Part shown: piece by piece, positions 1-9,186 of the stretch
Numbering within the stretch: the stretch's first letter is position 1
Layout of the letters: each line of letters begins with the position of its first letter
Origin: a bacterium
GTDB taxonomy: Bacteria > Verrucomicrobiota > Verrucomicrobiia > Limisphaerales > JAJXZI01
DNA length: 32,412 nucleotides
Reading direction: 5' to 3'
NCBI GenBank assembly: GCA_021780115.1
Contig: JAJXZI010000196.1
Location: 1-32,412 of the forward strand
Notes under the pieces: model-generated
What the model saw: only the letters and a program-made list of their open reading frames with translations
What the model was told of the DNA's origin: nothing
Database searches by the model: none
Made by a program: the position numbers and the translations under genes

Positions 1-630
1 GTGCCGCCAAGTTCGGCAGCGGCTTCAAGGCTTCCGGCTTCCGTTCATTCTTCATGTCATCTCGCTTTCTGCCGGTTGAGGAACCTTTTACCCACTCATC
101 CTAAGGACAGTGTCAAGATGCACCCTCTTACCTCCACAAACGGGACGAACTGGTTGTTAACGCCTCCTCCCGGTCCGTGGGGATCGCCGGGCTTGTCCGG
201 GCCACAATGGAACTCGGTCGCATACGGCAACGGCCTGTTTGTTGGTATCGACCCGAACATTCAAGTTTCGACCAACGGCGTTGATTGGACGCTGATATGG
301 ATCCAACCGTTCGTCCCTGAAGCCTATGTAGGCTTGATGGGCGTCGCCTACGGAGCTGGAACGTTTACTATCATTGCCGAGGGCTTCGGCTTTTGGAATC
401 TCCCCCCCCGCGCCTTCCTTGGGTGGAGCGCTGAGACGAATGGCCTGCTGGATTTGACACTGACCGGTGGCTGGGCCGGGCAATCTTGCCGGCTCCAGGC
501 GGCCACCAACCTGCCGGCCACCAAATGGGTTGACCTGCTCACCTTCACGAACCAAGGCTCGGTCACGCCTTTGCACGATCCTGACGCCACCAACTACCCG
601 CGACGCTTCTACCGGGTCGCCATGCCCTGA
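1..630 (+). pseudogene. Truncated secreted/surface repeat protein (C-terminal part)
   Basis: The reading frame is open from the window edge to a stop at 630. Protein-like sequence starts only near the ATG at 118; the residues before it look non-coding. From there two or three copies of a short motif are visible, of the form W-x-S-V-A-Y-G-x-G-x-F followed by S-T-N-G-x-x-W. This is common in large Verrucomicrobiota secreted proteins. The last 60 or so residues form the family-typical C-terminal domain (LQAATNL..W..L..FTN..G......D..A.NYPRRFYRVAMP). No signal peptide is present, so this is probably the 3' end of a longer gene that is cut by the window or broken upstream. The function is unknown; a role at the cell surface is inferred. 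It is convergent with the protease gene that ends at 799. Confidence 0.55.
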
Positions 631-798
631 GTCACGGTGGATCCTGCAAACCGTCCGCCCGGCGTTGCTGGTGCTGCGCCGGGGGAAGCATGAATCGGGA
701 CGAAACGCCCGTCAGAACCCCCCGACTCTTGGCGAAGACTCGCGGCCAGGGACGCGCGACCCAACGAAACACTGCGGGACAGCGTCCCCCTCGCCCGG

Positions 799-3021
799 TT
801 ACGGCAGCAGCCGCGCGCGGTAAAACCGCTGCCCGTCCGGGGCGTTCGTGTCGAGCAGACTCGCGCGGCCGTCGGCCCCAATCGGCATCCCCCCCGACGC
901 CGTCCAATCGGCGAGATTGGTCGCGGTTTCCAAGGCGTACTTCCACCCGACGGCCGCCGTCGTCACCGTGAGCAGGGTCAGGCCGTTGGTCCTCGATGCG
1001 GTGAGCGCGGCGCCGGGGGTCGTGCCGTAAAGATCGAGTTGGAGCGCGTTGAGCGTGCCGGTGTTGCCGGGGGCGAGGTCGGCGATCTGGACGGTCCAGA
1101 CGCCTTGCGCCTGCTCGCCCCAGTGCCGGACCGAGGTGAGCGTCCAAGCGTAGTAGCCGTTGGTGTCCGAGTTGTGCAACTCGGCCAGGCGGCTCACCAT
1201 TCCGGCCGGCGACGTCAAGGTGATCGCCAGGTCGCCCCATTTCTGGTGTGGCAGCGTCACGGTGAGCGCCGCGTGCTCGACGCGGAACCCGGCGTTGGTG
1301 ACGGTGAAGGTGGTGGTGACGCCGACGGGATCGTTGTCCGGGACCGCGATGGCAAGGTTGGTTTGCAGGAGCGAAACCCGCGTGAGCGGGCCGAGGTCCA
1401 GCCAGCGCGACGCGAGCCGGATCGCGGCGCCGGCGTTGACCAGGCCGGCGCCAAACTTGTGGTTGTGGACGAGGCCGGCCGCGTTGGTGCTCCAATCGGG
1501 ATCGGTCGGGCTGACCTTTGTGGCGGACCGCATCAGGATTTCCTCCACGTCGGGCCAGCCGAGGTCGGGACGCGCCTGCAACACGAGCGCGCAGACGCCC
1601 GACACCTCCGGCGCGGCGGCCGAAGTGCCGCCGAAGTTCTGGGTGTAATCCAGGTTCGTCAATTCGCACCAGGCGCCGGAATAGTTGCTGCCATTCTCGC
1701 CGACGAGGTCCGTCGTGGTGATGTGCTGTCGTCCCCCGGAACAGAACGTGCCGCCACTGCCGGACGGCGCCGCCACGACCAGGCAGGCGCCCGGCTCGCC
1801 ATAACTGGCCTGCTGGCCCTGGTCGCTCACCGCGCCGACGGCCATGGCGTCGATGGAATTGGCGAAGCCGTCGTAGTTGACGTTGTCACCGTACTGGCCG
1901 CCGTTGCCTCCCGCGAAGACGTAAATTTCGCCCCGGCCGCCCCGGCCCAGCGCGGTGCCACGGTCGAGGGCGGCCGCCATCAGCGGGCCGGGGCCGGACA
2001 GTTGCGACGGGTTGAAGGCGTCGGCGTCCGGCGCGCCCCAACTATTGTTTTTGACCTGGATCACCGCGTTGCTGTGCAGCATGGCGGCGGCGTCCTGGTC
2101 GTCCGTGTCTGGCGCGCCCAGCAAGCGCAGGCCCACGAGCGTGGCTTCGTAGGCCACGCCCGCGACGCCCAGCGCGTTGTCGCCGCGCGCCGCGGCGATG
2201 CCGGCCACCTCCGTGCCGTGGAAATCGGAATACACGTCCGGGCTGGGATCGGGGCGGTTGAAATTGAAGTCCCAGCAGAGGTTCGTGTCCACGTTCGGCG
2301 CCAGATCGGGGTGGATGATTTGCAGGCCGTCATCCACGATGGCCATCGGGACGCCCGTGCCCCGCCAGAGATCCCACACGCCGGTCACGTTGATGTCAAC
2401 GCCGGGAGTTCCGCCATTCTGGCCGGTGTTGAGCAGGTTCCACTGCTGCGGGAAGAACGGATCGTCGAGCAGCCGCTTGGGCGCGTGTTGCCGGGCGAGT
2501 TGGGCCTGGGCGTACCGCACTCCGGGCTGGCGGCGCAGTCGGGCGGCGAGATCCGGCGCGCCCGCGACCGCCGGCGTCTCAAACTGGAACCAGCCGGGCA
2601 GGCCGGGGATTTCACGGGGTGGCACCACGCCGACGCTCCCGGCGAGGCGCGCGGGATCCACGTTGTCAGCCAGCCGCGCGATCACCCGCCGGGTGAGAAT
2701 TCGGCGGGAGAATTCGCTCCGCATCCGGCCGCGTTCGTAAAGCACCAAGGCCAGGTCTTCCCCCGTCCGCTGGCGCCGGGCCTCGGCGCGCTCGCGGATA
2801 GCCTCGGCGGAAGGCATGGGCGCAAGTCGCACGAACCCGCGCCGGTCGCCGAGCCGGTAAAGTTCGTCGATGGCGACCTCGAAGTCGCGCGCTTGGCCGG
2901 AATCGTCCATCCGCAGGACGGCGTCGAGGCGGGGGGCGGCGCGGACAGCCCCGGGCGCCAGCCCGAAAAGGACCCAGGCGGCGACCCACAGGTTGGCACT
3001 GACATGGCGAAGCGCAGGCAT
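799..3021 (-). CDS. Secreted kexin-like subtilisin protease (S8B) with P domain
   Basis: This is a predicted exported serine endopeptidase of about 740 residues. I chose the ATG at 3021 because it gives a clean signal peptide (hydrophobic LWVAAWVLFG, then AVRA); a TTG at 3057 is a possible longer start. A pro-region of about 180 residues precedes the catalytic domain. The catalytic residues are visible as Asp230 in VDDG, His268 in FHGTEVAG, oxyanion Asn373 in AGGNGG and Ser467 in GGTSAAAP. The spacing and the DGFANSI stretch after the oxyanion Asn match the furin/kexin subgroup rather than ordinary subtilisins. A P-domain-like beta region follows (VTLPHQKWGDLAITLTSP...GVWTVQIAD), and the protein ends in the Verrucomicrobiota C-terminal domain (YALETATNL..W...RFYRARLLP). 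The substrate is unknown. The gene stands alone after a terminator, so it is probably transcribed separately from the exosortase genes. Confidence 0.88.
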   Translation of the reverse strand: MPALRHVSANLWVAAWVLFGLAPGAVRAAPRLDAVLRMDDSGQARDFEVAIDELYRLGDRRGFVRLAPMPSAEAIRERAEARRQRTGEDLALVLYERGRMRSEFSRRILTRRVIARLADNVDPARLAGSVGVVPPREIPGLPGWFQFETPAVAGAPDLAARLRRQPGVRYAQAQLARQHAPKRLLDDPFFPQQWNLLNTGQNGGTPGVDINVTGVWDLWRGTGVPMAIVDDGLQIIHPDLAPNVDTNLCWDFNFNRPDPSPDVYSDFHGTEVAGIAAARGDNALGVAGVAYEATLVGLRLLGAPDTDDQDAAAMLHSNAVIQVKNNSWGAPDADAFNPSQLSGPGPLMAAALDRGTALGRGGRGEIYVFAGGNGGQYGDNVNYDGFANSIDAMAVGAVSDQGQQASYGEPGACLVVAAPSGSGGTFCSGGRQHITTTDLVGENGSNYSGAWCELTNLDYTQNFGGTSAAAPEVSGVCALVLQARPDLGWPDVEEILMRSATKVSPTDPDWSTNAAGLVHNHKFGAGLVNAGAAIRLASRWLDLGPLTRVSLLQTNLAIAVPDNDPVGVTTTFTVTNAGFRVEHAALTVTLPHQKWGDLAITLTSPAGMVSRLAELHNSDTNGYYAWTLTSVRHWGEQAQGVWTVQIADLAPGNTGTLNALQLDLYGTTPGAALTASRTNGLTLLTVTTAAVGWKYALETATNLADWTASGGMPIGADGRASLLDTNAPDGQRFYRARLLP

Positions 3022-3092
3022 GCAGGCAACCAATACACCGGCCGGCCCAAAGTGCAAACGGCAAGAGATAAAGGGCGGTTGAGGCGAACCAA

Positions 3093-3122
3093 CAAAAAAG
3101 CGCGACGCTGATGCGTCGCGCT
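3093..3122 (-). terminator. Rho-independent terminator after the TPR lipoprotein gene
   Basis: A perfect 10-bp GC-rich stem (3099-3108 paired with 3113-3122) closes a 4-nt loop. On the minus strand it is followed directly by a run of six T (3094-3099, the first overlapping the stem). It lies about 100 bp past the TPR gene stop and upstream of the protease start, so it should end the exosortase transcript and separate the two units. Confidence 0.88.
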
Positions 3123-3225
3123 CTTCTGGAGGAAATGCGATTTCGGTTGGAGAGCGGTTTAGTTCATCCCCGCCCCGGGCCGGGTTCCCCAGTGAATCGC
3201 CGGGTGGCAGGGACGATTCCGGCGG

Positions 3226-6200
3226 TTACTTCAGGGTGCCGAGGATGCGCTGGGCCTCATCGGCCAGCGGAGTCTTGAGATTGAGCGCGAGGGCCTTGCG
3301 GAGCGAGTTGGCGCTCGCCGCCTTTTGCTTGAGCTGGTTCTGGGCCAGGCCCAGATAATAGAACAGTTCCGCGTCGCTGGCGCGTTGGACGCTGCTTTCG
3401 GTCAGGAGTTGGGCGGCACGGGGGTAGTCTCCCCGCCGGAAGGCGAGCATCCCCAAGGCCTTGGCGACGTCCGGATCCTGCGGGAAGGCCTCGCGGGCCT
3501 TGAGCGCCAGCTCGTAGGTTTCTTTGTCGTCCGCCGGGTTCCGGACCGAGAGCTGGACCAATTGGCGGACGGCGGGGCTGAAGAGCGGGTTTGGGTCGAG
3601 GATCTTCTTGTAGGTTTCGCGCGCCGCCGCAAGGTCGCCCCGTTGTTCCTGGAGCAATCCGCTGGCAAACATCGCCGGGGTGCAGTTGGGATCGTCCTTC
3701 AACGCCTGCTGCACTTGGGGGGCGGACGGCGCGATTTGGGCGGGGTTCTTGCCAAGGCCGATCATCGCCAGGAATCGTTTCGCCGCGTCCGCGTGAGCGA
3801 AGCCGGGATTGATCTGCAAGGCCCGGCCGACGGCGGCTTCGGCCTCCGCCACCCGGCCGACGTTGTAGGACGCCAGGCCCAAATCGTACCACAGTTCCGG
3901 CTGGTTCACGAGCTTGCGCGAACTCTCCTGCAACAGGCTCAGGCCCCACTGCGGATCGCCCGCCTGGCAGGCCAGCCGCCCCAGGAGATAGGTGACATTG
4001 GCATCGTCCGGCGCCAGGTTCCGCGCCGTCTTCGCCAGTTCCATCGCCTTCTTTGGGTCGTGGAGCGGCCCGGCGTAGAGTTGCGCCAGGCGAATGGTGA
4101 TCGTGGCGGAGTTGGGATTGCGGCGCAGCGCCGTCGTGTAAGCGTCGCGGGCTTGCTCGAACGCGCCGGTCTGCTCATAAAGCCGGCCCAGCCGGACCAG
4201 CACGACAGGGTCGTCCGGCGTCTCGGCCAACTGCTTCTTCAAGTCGTCGATTGCTTTCGGATTCGCGGCACCGGCATCGAGCGCCAGCAGGGTCAGGCGC
4301 TGCCCGGCCTTGGCCTTGCTGGGAAAGTCCTTTTGGGTCGCCAGCGCCGCTTGGAAGGCGGCGCGCGCCGGCCCTTCTTCGAGCCGCAAGTAGTGCGCCA
4401 TGCCCAAGTGGTAAAGGACCTCCGGCTCCCCGGACAACTTGTCCGCGCTCTCCTGCAAAAGGCTCAAGGCCCGCGTATACTCGCCCCGCTGGAGCAAAAT
4501 CCAGCCCAGCGTGTCCGCCGTCGCCGGATCATCCGGCTGCGCGTCCCTGGCCTTCTGGGCCAGCTCGTAGGCCCGATTGAGGTCCTTGCGTTGCTCGGCG
4601 TAAAGGTAGGCGGCGTTGTTCAACGCCGGTCCGTACGTGGAGTTGATGGCGAGCAACTTCTCGTAGGCGTCGAGCGCCGCGGTGTAGTCTTTCTGCGTCT
4701 CGAGGATCATCCCCTTCATCATCAGCGCGGGGGCGTTGCTCGGGGTTTGGGAAAGGACAGAATCCAGCTCCTGGAGGGCCTGAGCGCGATTCCCCTCCGC
4801 GACGTAAAGATTCGCGAGCATTGAATAAGCGGCCGGGATCTTGGGGTCTTCAGCGATGATTTTCTTCAGCGTCGCTTCCGCCTGATTGGTACTGCCCTGA
4901 GTAGCGTACACCTGCGCGAGCAGCAGCTTCAGCCCCGGCATCTTGGGATCCTGCTGAATCGCCGCGTCCACGCGCTTGAGAGCCACACCGAAGTCCTTTG
5001 CCGCCAGGTCGATTCTGACAAGCTGCTCCGTGAGCAAGGCGCGATCCATCCGGGCATTCTCCGGATCGAGGCGCATCGCCTTCTCATATTCCGGAGCGAG
5101 CTTTAGCGCCTCCTCAAACTCCTTCTTCGCCTCGCCGGTGCGGCTCTGCCCGCTGCGGATCGTCCCCGCGAGAGCATGAGGACGCGGATCTCCCGGAGAC
5201 AGTCGCTCCCATCGACCGCATACGGCGAAGGCCTGCTCAGTGTTTTGTTGAGCCAAGTATGCCCTCGCCAGCAACAGGTACGACTGGGCGAGCTTCGGCG
5301 CCAGCAAAGCGTCCAGTTGCTTCCTCTCGTTCTCTCCAAGTTGTCCCCCGGCTGTCAGGGCTTGCTCAAGCATTTGGCTGAACTTCGTGAGCGAGGCCAC
5401 GGCGGTCGCCGAAGCTCCACTCCTTGTGTTGACTTGAGCCAGCAGGAAAGTCGCCTCGCTATAAACCGGATCCAGCAGGATTATTCGGTTCAGGACATTG
5501 GTCGCTCGGGGCAGCTCGTTGGTCGCGAACCGGCTCAGCGCAAATCCGTAGGCGGAGGCGACCGCTCGATTGAGGCTTTCCACCGCTTTCACCGGCTCGT
5601 TGTTGGCCAGTTGGCTGACCGCCAGGTCGTAATACGGCGGGGCGAATGGCCGCGGCATCCTCGCATAGGCCTGGGTCAGGCGCTGGAAGCTGACCGTGGC
5701 TTGGGCCGGCTTGCGTTGAGCCATCTGGAGTCGGCCATCCAGCATCAATCCATCATAATCTGCCGGATCGCAGGCCAGGAGTCTTTGGAGGACGGCGCCG
5801 CACTCATCGAACTTCTTTTGGGCCAGATCGAGTTGGGCCAACAACCGCAAGGCCGGCAGGTAGTCGGGGGCTTTGTCAACGGTTCCTTCCAGCAGTTTCT
5901 TAGCTTCGTCCAGTGCGCCGGCCTGCATTTTGTACCGGGCATAACTGAGATGCTCCAGCGTCCGCAACGGGGCCAGATTCGCGCCCGTCTTATACGCCTC
6001 CTCCGCCGGCTTCTGCTTCCTTTGCAGCGAGTATAGATCGCCCAGCCCCAGATAGGCCGCGCTGCACTTCGGATCGAGAGCGAGCGCCCGCTGGTAGGCA
6101 ACCTCCGCCGCCTTGAGATCTCCTTGTTTGAGACTGAGCATCCCCAACGCCGCTTGGGCGGCTGCCGTCTCTCCCTTCTGTTGGATGAGCGTCTGCAAAC

Positions 6201-6684
6201 GCAGCCGGCTTTGGGCGATGGTGTTGGTGCCCACGGCCGAAGACGCCAACAGCAGCAGGGCCTCCTGGTTGGTTGGCGTGCGCGCCAAGACGAAGTTCGC
6301 TTCATCTCGCGCTTGCGTGACCCCGCCGAGAGGCAGATAGATCTTTCCCAGCGTCAAGTGAACGACCAGATCATTCGTATCCATTCCCTCGGCCTTGCTA
6401 AGCACCTGAAGCGCCGGCAGAGAGCGCCCTTCCGCGGCGTAAATGAAGCCCAGGCGCCGGGTTGCATGGGGGCTCATGGGTTCGGCCCGCAGCACCTTGA
6501 GGTACTCGATCTCAGCCTTGGCGTATTGGCCGGCGGCGAAATAACTGTCAGCCCGCCGCGCGTGCCAGGCCTTCTTCGCCTTCGCCGTGCAACCGACAGC
6601 GAGGAGCGCCAGCAATCCCGCCATGACCAACGGCGGAAAACCTCCTTTGATGCAACGCATGTTATGTCTGGTTTGTCTCAACAT
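3226..6684 (-). CDS. Large TPR-repeat lipoprotein, exosortase-associated (PrsT-like)
   Basis: The product is about 1152 residues. It has a lipoprotein signal with a hydrophobic stretch ending in AVGC; the lipid-bearing Cys is residue 32. Nearly all the rest is tetratricopeptide repeats (typical pieces: AYLGLGDLYSLQRK, PALNNAAYLYAEQRKD). It resembles the long TPR lipoproteins of PEP-CTERM/exosortase EPS loci (PrsT type), which are usually around 900 residues, so this one is long. The last 530 residues appear to be three copies of a unit of about 175 residues, each with an LLQES or LLTES motif (near 743, 918 and 1093). The chosen start (6684) overlaps the exosortase stop and has an AGGGG upstream; an ATG at 6660, one base past the exosortase stop, is an alternative. 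A role as a periplasmic or outer-membrane scaffold for EPS assembly or sorting is inferred. Confidence 0.85.
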   Translation of the reverse strand: MLRQTRHNMRCIKGGFPPLVMAGLLALLAVGCTAKAKKAWHARRADSYFAAGQYAKAEIEYLKVLRAEPMSPHATRRLGFIYAAEGRSLPALQVLSKAEGMDTNDLVVHLTLGKIYLPLGGVTQARDEANFVLARTPTNQEALLLLASSAVGTNTIAQSRLRLQTLIQQKGETAAAQAALGMLSLKQGDLKAAEVAYQRALALDPKCSAAYLGLGDLYSLQRKQKPAEEAYKTGANLAPLRTLEHLSYARYKMQAGALDEAKKLLEGTVDKAPDYLPALRLLAQLDLAQKKFDECGAVLQRLLACDPADYDGLMLDGRLQMAQRKPAQATVSFQRLTQAYARMPRPFAPPYYDLAVSQLANNEPVKAVESLNRAVASAYGFALSRFATNELPRATNVLNRIILLDPVYSEATFLLAQVNTRSGASATAVASLTKFSQMLEQALTAGGQLGENERKQLDALLAPKLAQSYLLLARAYLAQQNTEQAFAVCGRWERLSPGDPRPHALAGTIRSGQSRTGEAKKEFEEALKLAPEYEKAMRLDPENARMDRALLTEQLVRIDLAAKDFGVALKRVDAAIQQDPKMPGLKLLLAQVYATQGSTNQAEATLKKIIAEDPKIPAAYSMLANLYVAEGNRAQALQELDSVLSQTPSNAPALMMKGMILETQKDYTAALDAYEKLLAINSTYGPALNNAAYLYAEQRKDLNRAYELAQKARDAQPDDPATADTLGWILLQRGEYTRALSLLQESADKLSGEPEVLYHLGMAHYLRLEEGPARAAFQAALATQKDFPSKAKAGQRLTLLALDAGAANPKAIDDLKKQLAETPDDPVVLVRLGRLYEQTGAFEQARDAYTTALRRNPNSATITIRLAQLYAGPLHDPKKAMELAKTARNLAPDDANVTYLLGRLACQAGDPQWGLSLLQESSRKLVNQPELWYDLGLASYNVGRVAEAEAAVGRALQINPGFAHADAAKRFLAMIGLGKNPAQIAPSAPQVQQALKDDPNCTPAMFASGLLQEQRGDLAAARETYKKILDPNPLFSPAVRQLVQLSVRNPADDKETYELALKAREAFPQDPDVAKALGMLAFRRGDYPRAAQLLTESSVQRASDAELFYYLGLAQNQLKQKAASANSLRKALALNLKTPLADEAQRILGTLK

Positions 6685-7621
6685 CGTCGCCGCCCCTGCC
6701 GCTTTCGGACTTCCGCAAATAGAATAGCACGAGGAAGAACGGGAGCAATGACAAAGCGAAAAACAGCGGCCCGCCCTGTCGGTGGATGGGGGAGTTGATC
6801 ATGTTCGGATCAACGTGGACGCACAGCATCGAGATGGTGAAGATACGAAAGCCGTTCCGGAGGATTCCGAGGGGAACCACGAAGCACGCAAGAAAGGCCC
6901 TCCGCCACAGCGTGCGCAGGAACAGGTGTCCCGCCAGCAAGCTGGTGATGAAGAGCACGAGGCTCGACCGAATGCCGCTGCATTCCTGCGCCACCTGGAT
7001 CGTAATCCCCGGCAGCCGGAAGACCAAACCGTCTCGCAAGAACGGCATGCCCGTCAGCGCCAGCATTCCATTCGTCGCGTCCGCCGAAGTGTGTTGGAAG
7101 AAAACCTCCAACGCATCCATCACGAAGACGGGGAACGGAACAAGGAAGACGAGAAATCCCAGCGGAAAGGCCAAGGCGTACATCTGCCCTGATCCCAAGA
7201 ATAGAAAACCGCCGGCGAGGAGCAGACAATAGAAGGCAAACATCAAGACGCACAGGGCGTCTTCCGGCACGGGTCGCCAGCCGCGCTGCCACAAAAGCCC
7301 GTAGGTTCCAATGGCGGTTAAGCCCAGGAGCAATGGCAGCGCGGCCCACCGGGAAGGCCGGGCGCCCATCGCCGCCAGCTCGCCGCGCTTCTGCCAGACC
7401 AAGTAAGCCGAGACCAGCGGGATGAGCGGGATGTGGGAAAACAAGTCGGTTTTGGCGGCATAGCGTCCCAACTCGAACAGCGGCCGGCAGAAACAAACGG
7501 CCAGGAGCAAACCGTACCCAGCGAACCACAACATGGGCTGGGCAGCCCTTGCTGGAGCCTCGGCCGCCGCAGTCGCTGAGGGTCTTCTGATTTCCTGGGT
7601 TGCTCTATTCTTCATGGTCAT
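6662..7621 (-). CDS. Exosortase (EpsH/Xrt family transpeptidase-like membrane protein)
   Basis: This polytopic membrane protein of about 319 residues is predicted to cleave the C-terminal sorting signal of exported proteins and transfer them to a cell-surface acceptor, by analogy with sortases. The family triad is visible: Cys in AQECSGIRSS, Arg in LRNGFRIF and His in SPIHRQGGPLFF, spaced as in known exosortases. About eight hydrophobic segments surround these motifs. The frame is open to a GTG at 7714, but the first 30 codons look non-coding, so I placed the start at the ATG at 7621 (another ATG is at 7615). The gene follows the WbpA-like gene and overlaps or abuts the TPR lipoprotein gene, which suggests co-transcription. 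Its subtype cannot be fixed by eye. The VPD-tailed protein at 9187-9903 is the only candidate substrate seen here. Confidence 0.92.
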   Translation of the reverse strand: MTMKNRATQEIRRPSATAAAEAPARAAQPMLWFAGYGLLLAVCFCRPLFELGRYAAKTDLFSHIPLIPLVSAYLVWQKRGELAAMGARPSRWAALPLLLGLTAIGTYGLLWQRGWRPVPEDALCVLMFAFYCLLLAGGFLFLGSGQMYALAFPLGFLVFLVPFPVFVMDALEVFFQHTSADATNGMLALTGMPFLRDGLVFRLPGITIQVAQECSGIRSSLVLFITSLLAGHLFLRTLWRRAFLACFVVPLGILRNGFRIFTISMLCVHVDPNMINSPIHRQGGPLFFALSLLPFFLVLFYLRKSESGRGGDDVETNQT

Positions 7622-7723
7622 GCTTCGGTCGGGGGCACCGACCAGGCATGGGCTTTGAGGACAGTCCTCGTAAAACCGCTGTTTCGAGTGTTTCGCGGTA
7701 TCCCTGAACGGCACGGATGTGGC

Positions 7724-9013
7724 TCACGCCTTCCACACCTGGCCGACACGACTTTGGACGCGGGCCATGGCGTTGCGCGTGTCCACAATGAGCGGCGCCC
7801 AGTCGGCGAGTTCCTGGTAGTTGACCGCCGAGTGATGGGTGGCGATCAACACCGCATCAAAACCCTGGATGGTTTCACGACTCCACGACACGGAACGGGT
7901 TCCCGCCCAGTGAGGGTGTTCACGCGTCGGGCGCACGACGGGGACATGCGGATCGTAATAGGCGACCTCCGCCCCGCGCTTCTTGAGCAGATCCATGAGG
8001 ACGTAGCTGGGCGATTCCCGCTCATCATCCACATTGGGCTTGTAGGCCAAGCCCAGGACCAAGACTCTCGCTCCATTGAGGGCCTTGCGCTGAGAGTTGA
8101 GGGCATCAATGACGCGGTGCATCACGTACTCCGGCATGGCCGTATTCACTTCGCCCGCCAGTTCGATGAAGCGCGTGTTCTGGCCGAACTCGTGCGCCTT
8201 CCACGTGAGGTAAAACGGATCGATGGGAATGCAGTGTCCGCCCAGTCCCGGCCCCGGATAGAAGGGCATGAAACCGAAGGGCTTCGTCCTCGCCGCCTCG
8301 ATGACCTCCCAGACGTCGATCCCCATTGCCGCATAGACAACCTTTAGTTCGTTGACCAAGGCGATGTTGACGCCGCGGAAGATGTTTTCGAGCAGCTTTG
8401 TCGCTTCCGCCACGCGACAGGAGGAAACCGGCACAATGGTTTTGATGGCCCGGCCGTAAAGGGCCCTGGCCTTTTCCAGGCACGCCGGTGTGTAGCCTCC
8501 CACAACTTTGGGAATCAACGCGACCCTGCTGTCCGGGTTGGCGGGATCCTCGCGCTCGGGCGAAAAGGCCAAGTGGAAATCGAGGCCCGCCTTCAGGCCG
8601 GAACCGGCTTCCAACACGTCACGCAAGTCCTCGTCGGTGGTGCCGGGATACGTGGTGGACTCCAAGACGACCAAGGTGCCGCTCGCCAAATGGGGCGCGA
8701 TGGCCTTGCCGGTTTCAATAATGAAGGAGATGTCCGGTTCCCGATTCTTGTTGAGCGGCGTGGGCACGCAGATGATCACCGCCTCCACCTCCTTCACCCG
8801 TCTGAAGTCACTGGAGGCGGAGAACGCGCCGGACTTCACCCTCTCGGCGATCGCCTCGGGGGGGATGTGCTGGATATAGCTCCGGCCCTGGCCCAGCGCG
8901 TCCACCTTGGCTGAATCAATGTCCAACCCCAAGACCGTGACCCCCGACCGGGCGAACTGAAGGGACAAGGGCAGACCGACGTAACCGAGACCGACGATGG
9001 CGATTTTGTTCAT
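7724..9013 (-). CDS. wbpA: UDP-N-acetyl-D-glucosamine 6-dehydrogenase-like nucleotide-sugar dehydrogenase
   Basis: This cytosolic enzyme (429 residues) of the UDP-glucose/GDP-mannose dehydrogenase superfamily oxidises C6 of a UDP-sugar to the uronic acid in two NAD-dependent steps. Visible features are the N-terminal dinucleotide fold motif GLGYVGLP (8-15), the substrate-region signature FSPERxDP (150-156), Lys206 in the central helix, and the catalytic Cys261 in GLGGHCIPIDP. The C-terminal domain carries VLVLGLAYKPNVDDxRESP. The length and the FSPERxDP sequence fit the WbpA/WecC branch (UDP-GlcNAc or UDP-ManNAc) better than UDP-glucose dehydrogenase. The exact substrate is not provable by eye. 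The gene directly precedes the exosortase gene. The likely product, a UDP-N-acetylhexosaminuronic acid, would feed the EPS assembled by the other genes. Confidence 0.88.
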   Translation of the reverse strand: MNKIAIVGLGYVGLPLSLQFARSGVTVLGLDIDSAKVDALGQGRSYIQHIPPEAIAERVKSGAFSASSDFRRVKEVEAVIICVPTPLNKNREPDISFIIETGKAIAPHLASGTLVVLESTTYPGTTDEDLRDVLEAGSGLKAGLDFHLAFSPEREDPANPDSRVALIPKVVGGYTPACLEKARALYGRAIKTIVPVSSCRVAEATKLLENIFRGVNIALVNELKVVYAAMGIDVWEVIEAARTKPFGFMPFYPGPGLGGHCIPIDPFYLTWKAHEFGQNTRFIELAGEVNTAMPEYVMHRVIDALNSQRKALNGARVLVLGLAYKPNVDDERESPSYVLMDLLKKRGAEVAYYDPHVPVVRPTREHPHWAGTRSVSWSRETIQGFDAVLIATHHSAVNYQELADWAPLIVDTRNAMARVQSRVGQVWKA

Positions 9014-9186
9014 GGTTTAATGGGATTAGGAACAGGACAAAGAGAGGGGCAGAAGGAACCGCTGGCGGGCGCGGACTGGTTAGATGTAAGGAAAGACGTG
9101 CGCAAAACACGGCCTGAAGTCCAAGGTCCAACGGCCGGGGTTGAAGGATGAAGGCAGATGGCCAGAACCCGAAGCGGAAACATCAC

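Noticed and set aside
1039-3111. Long plus-strand open frame of 690 codons
   Set aside because: It lies antisense to the protease gene, whose catalytic motifs are clear. Its own translation is Arg/Val/Gly-rich with no domain, as expected for a shadow frame in GC-rich DNA.
3325-4824. Plus-strand open frame of 499 codons
   Set aside because: It is antisense to the TPR lipoprotein. The repetitive TPR codons keep the opposite strand open; no domain or start signal was seen.
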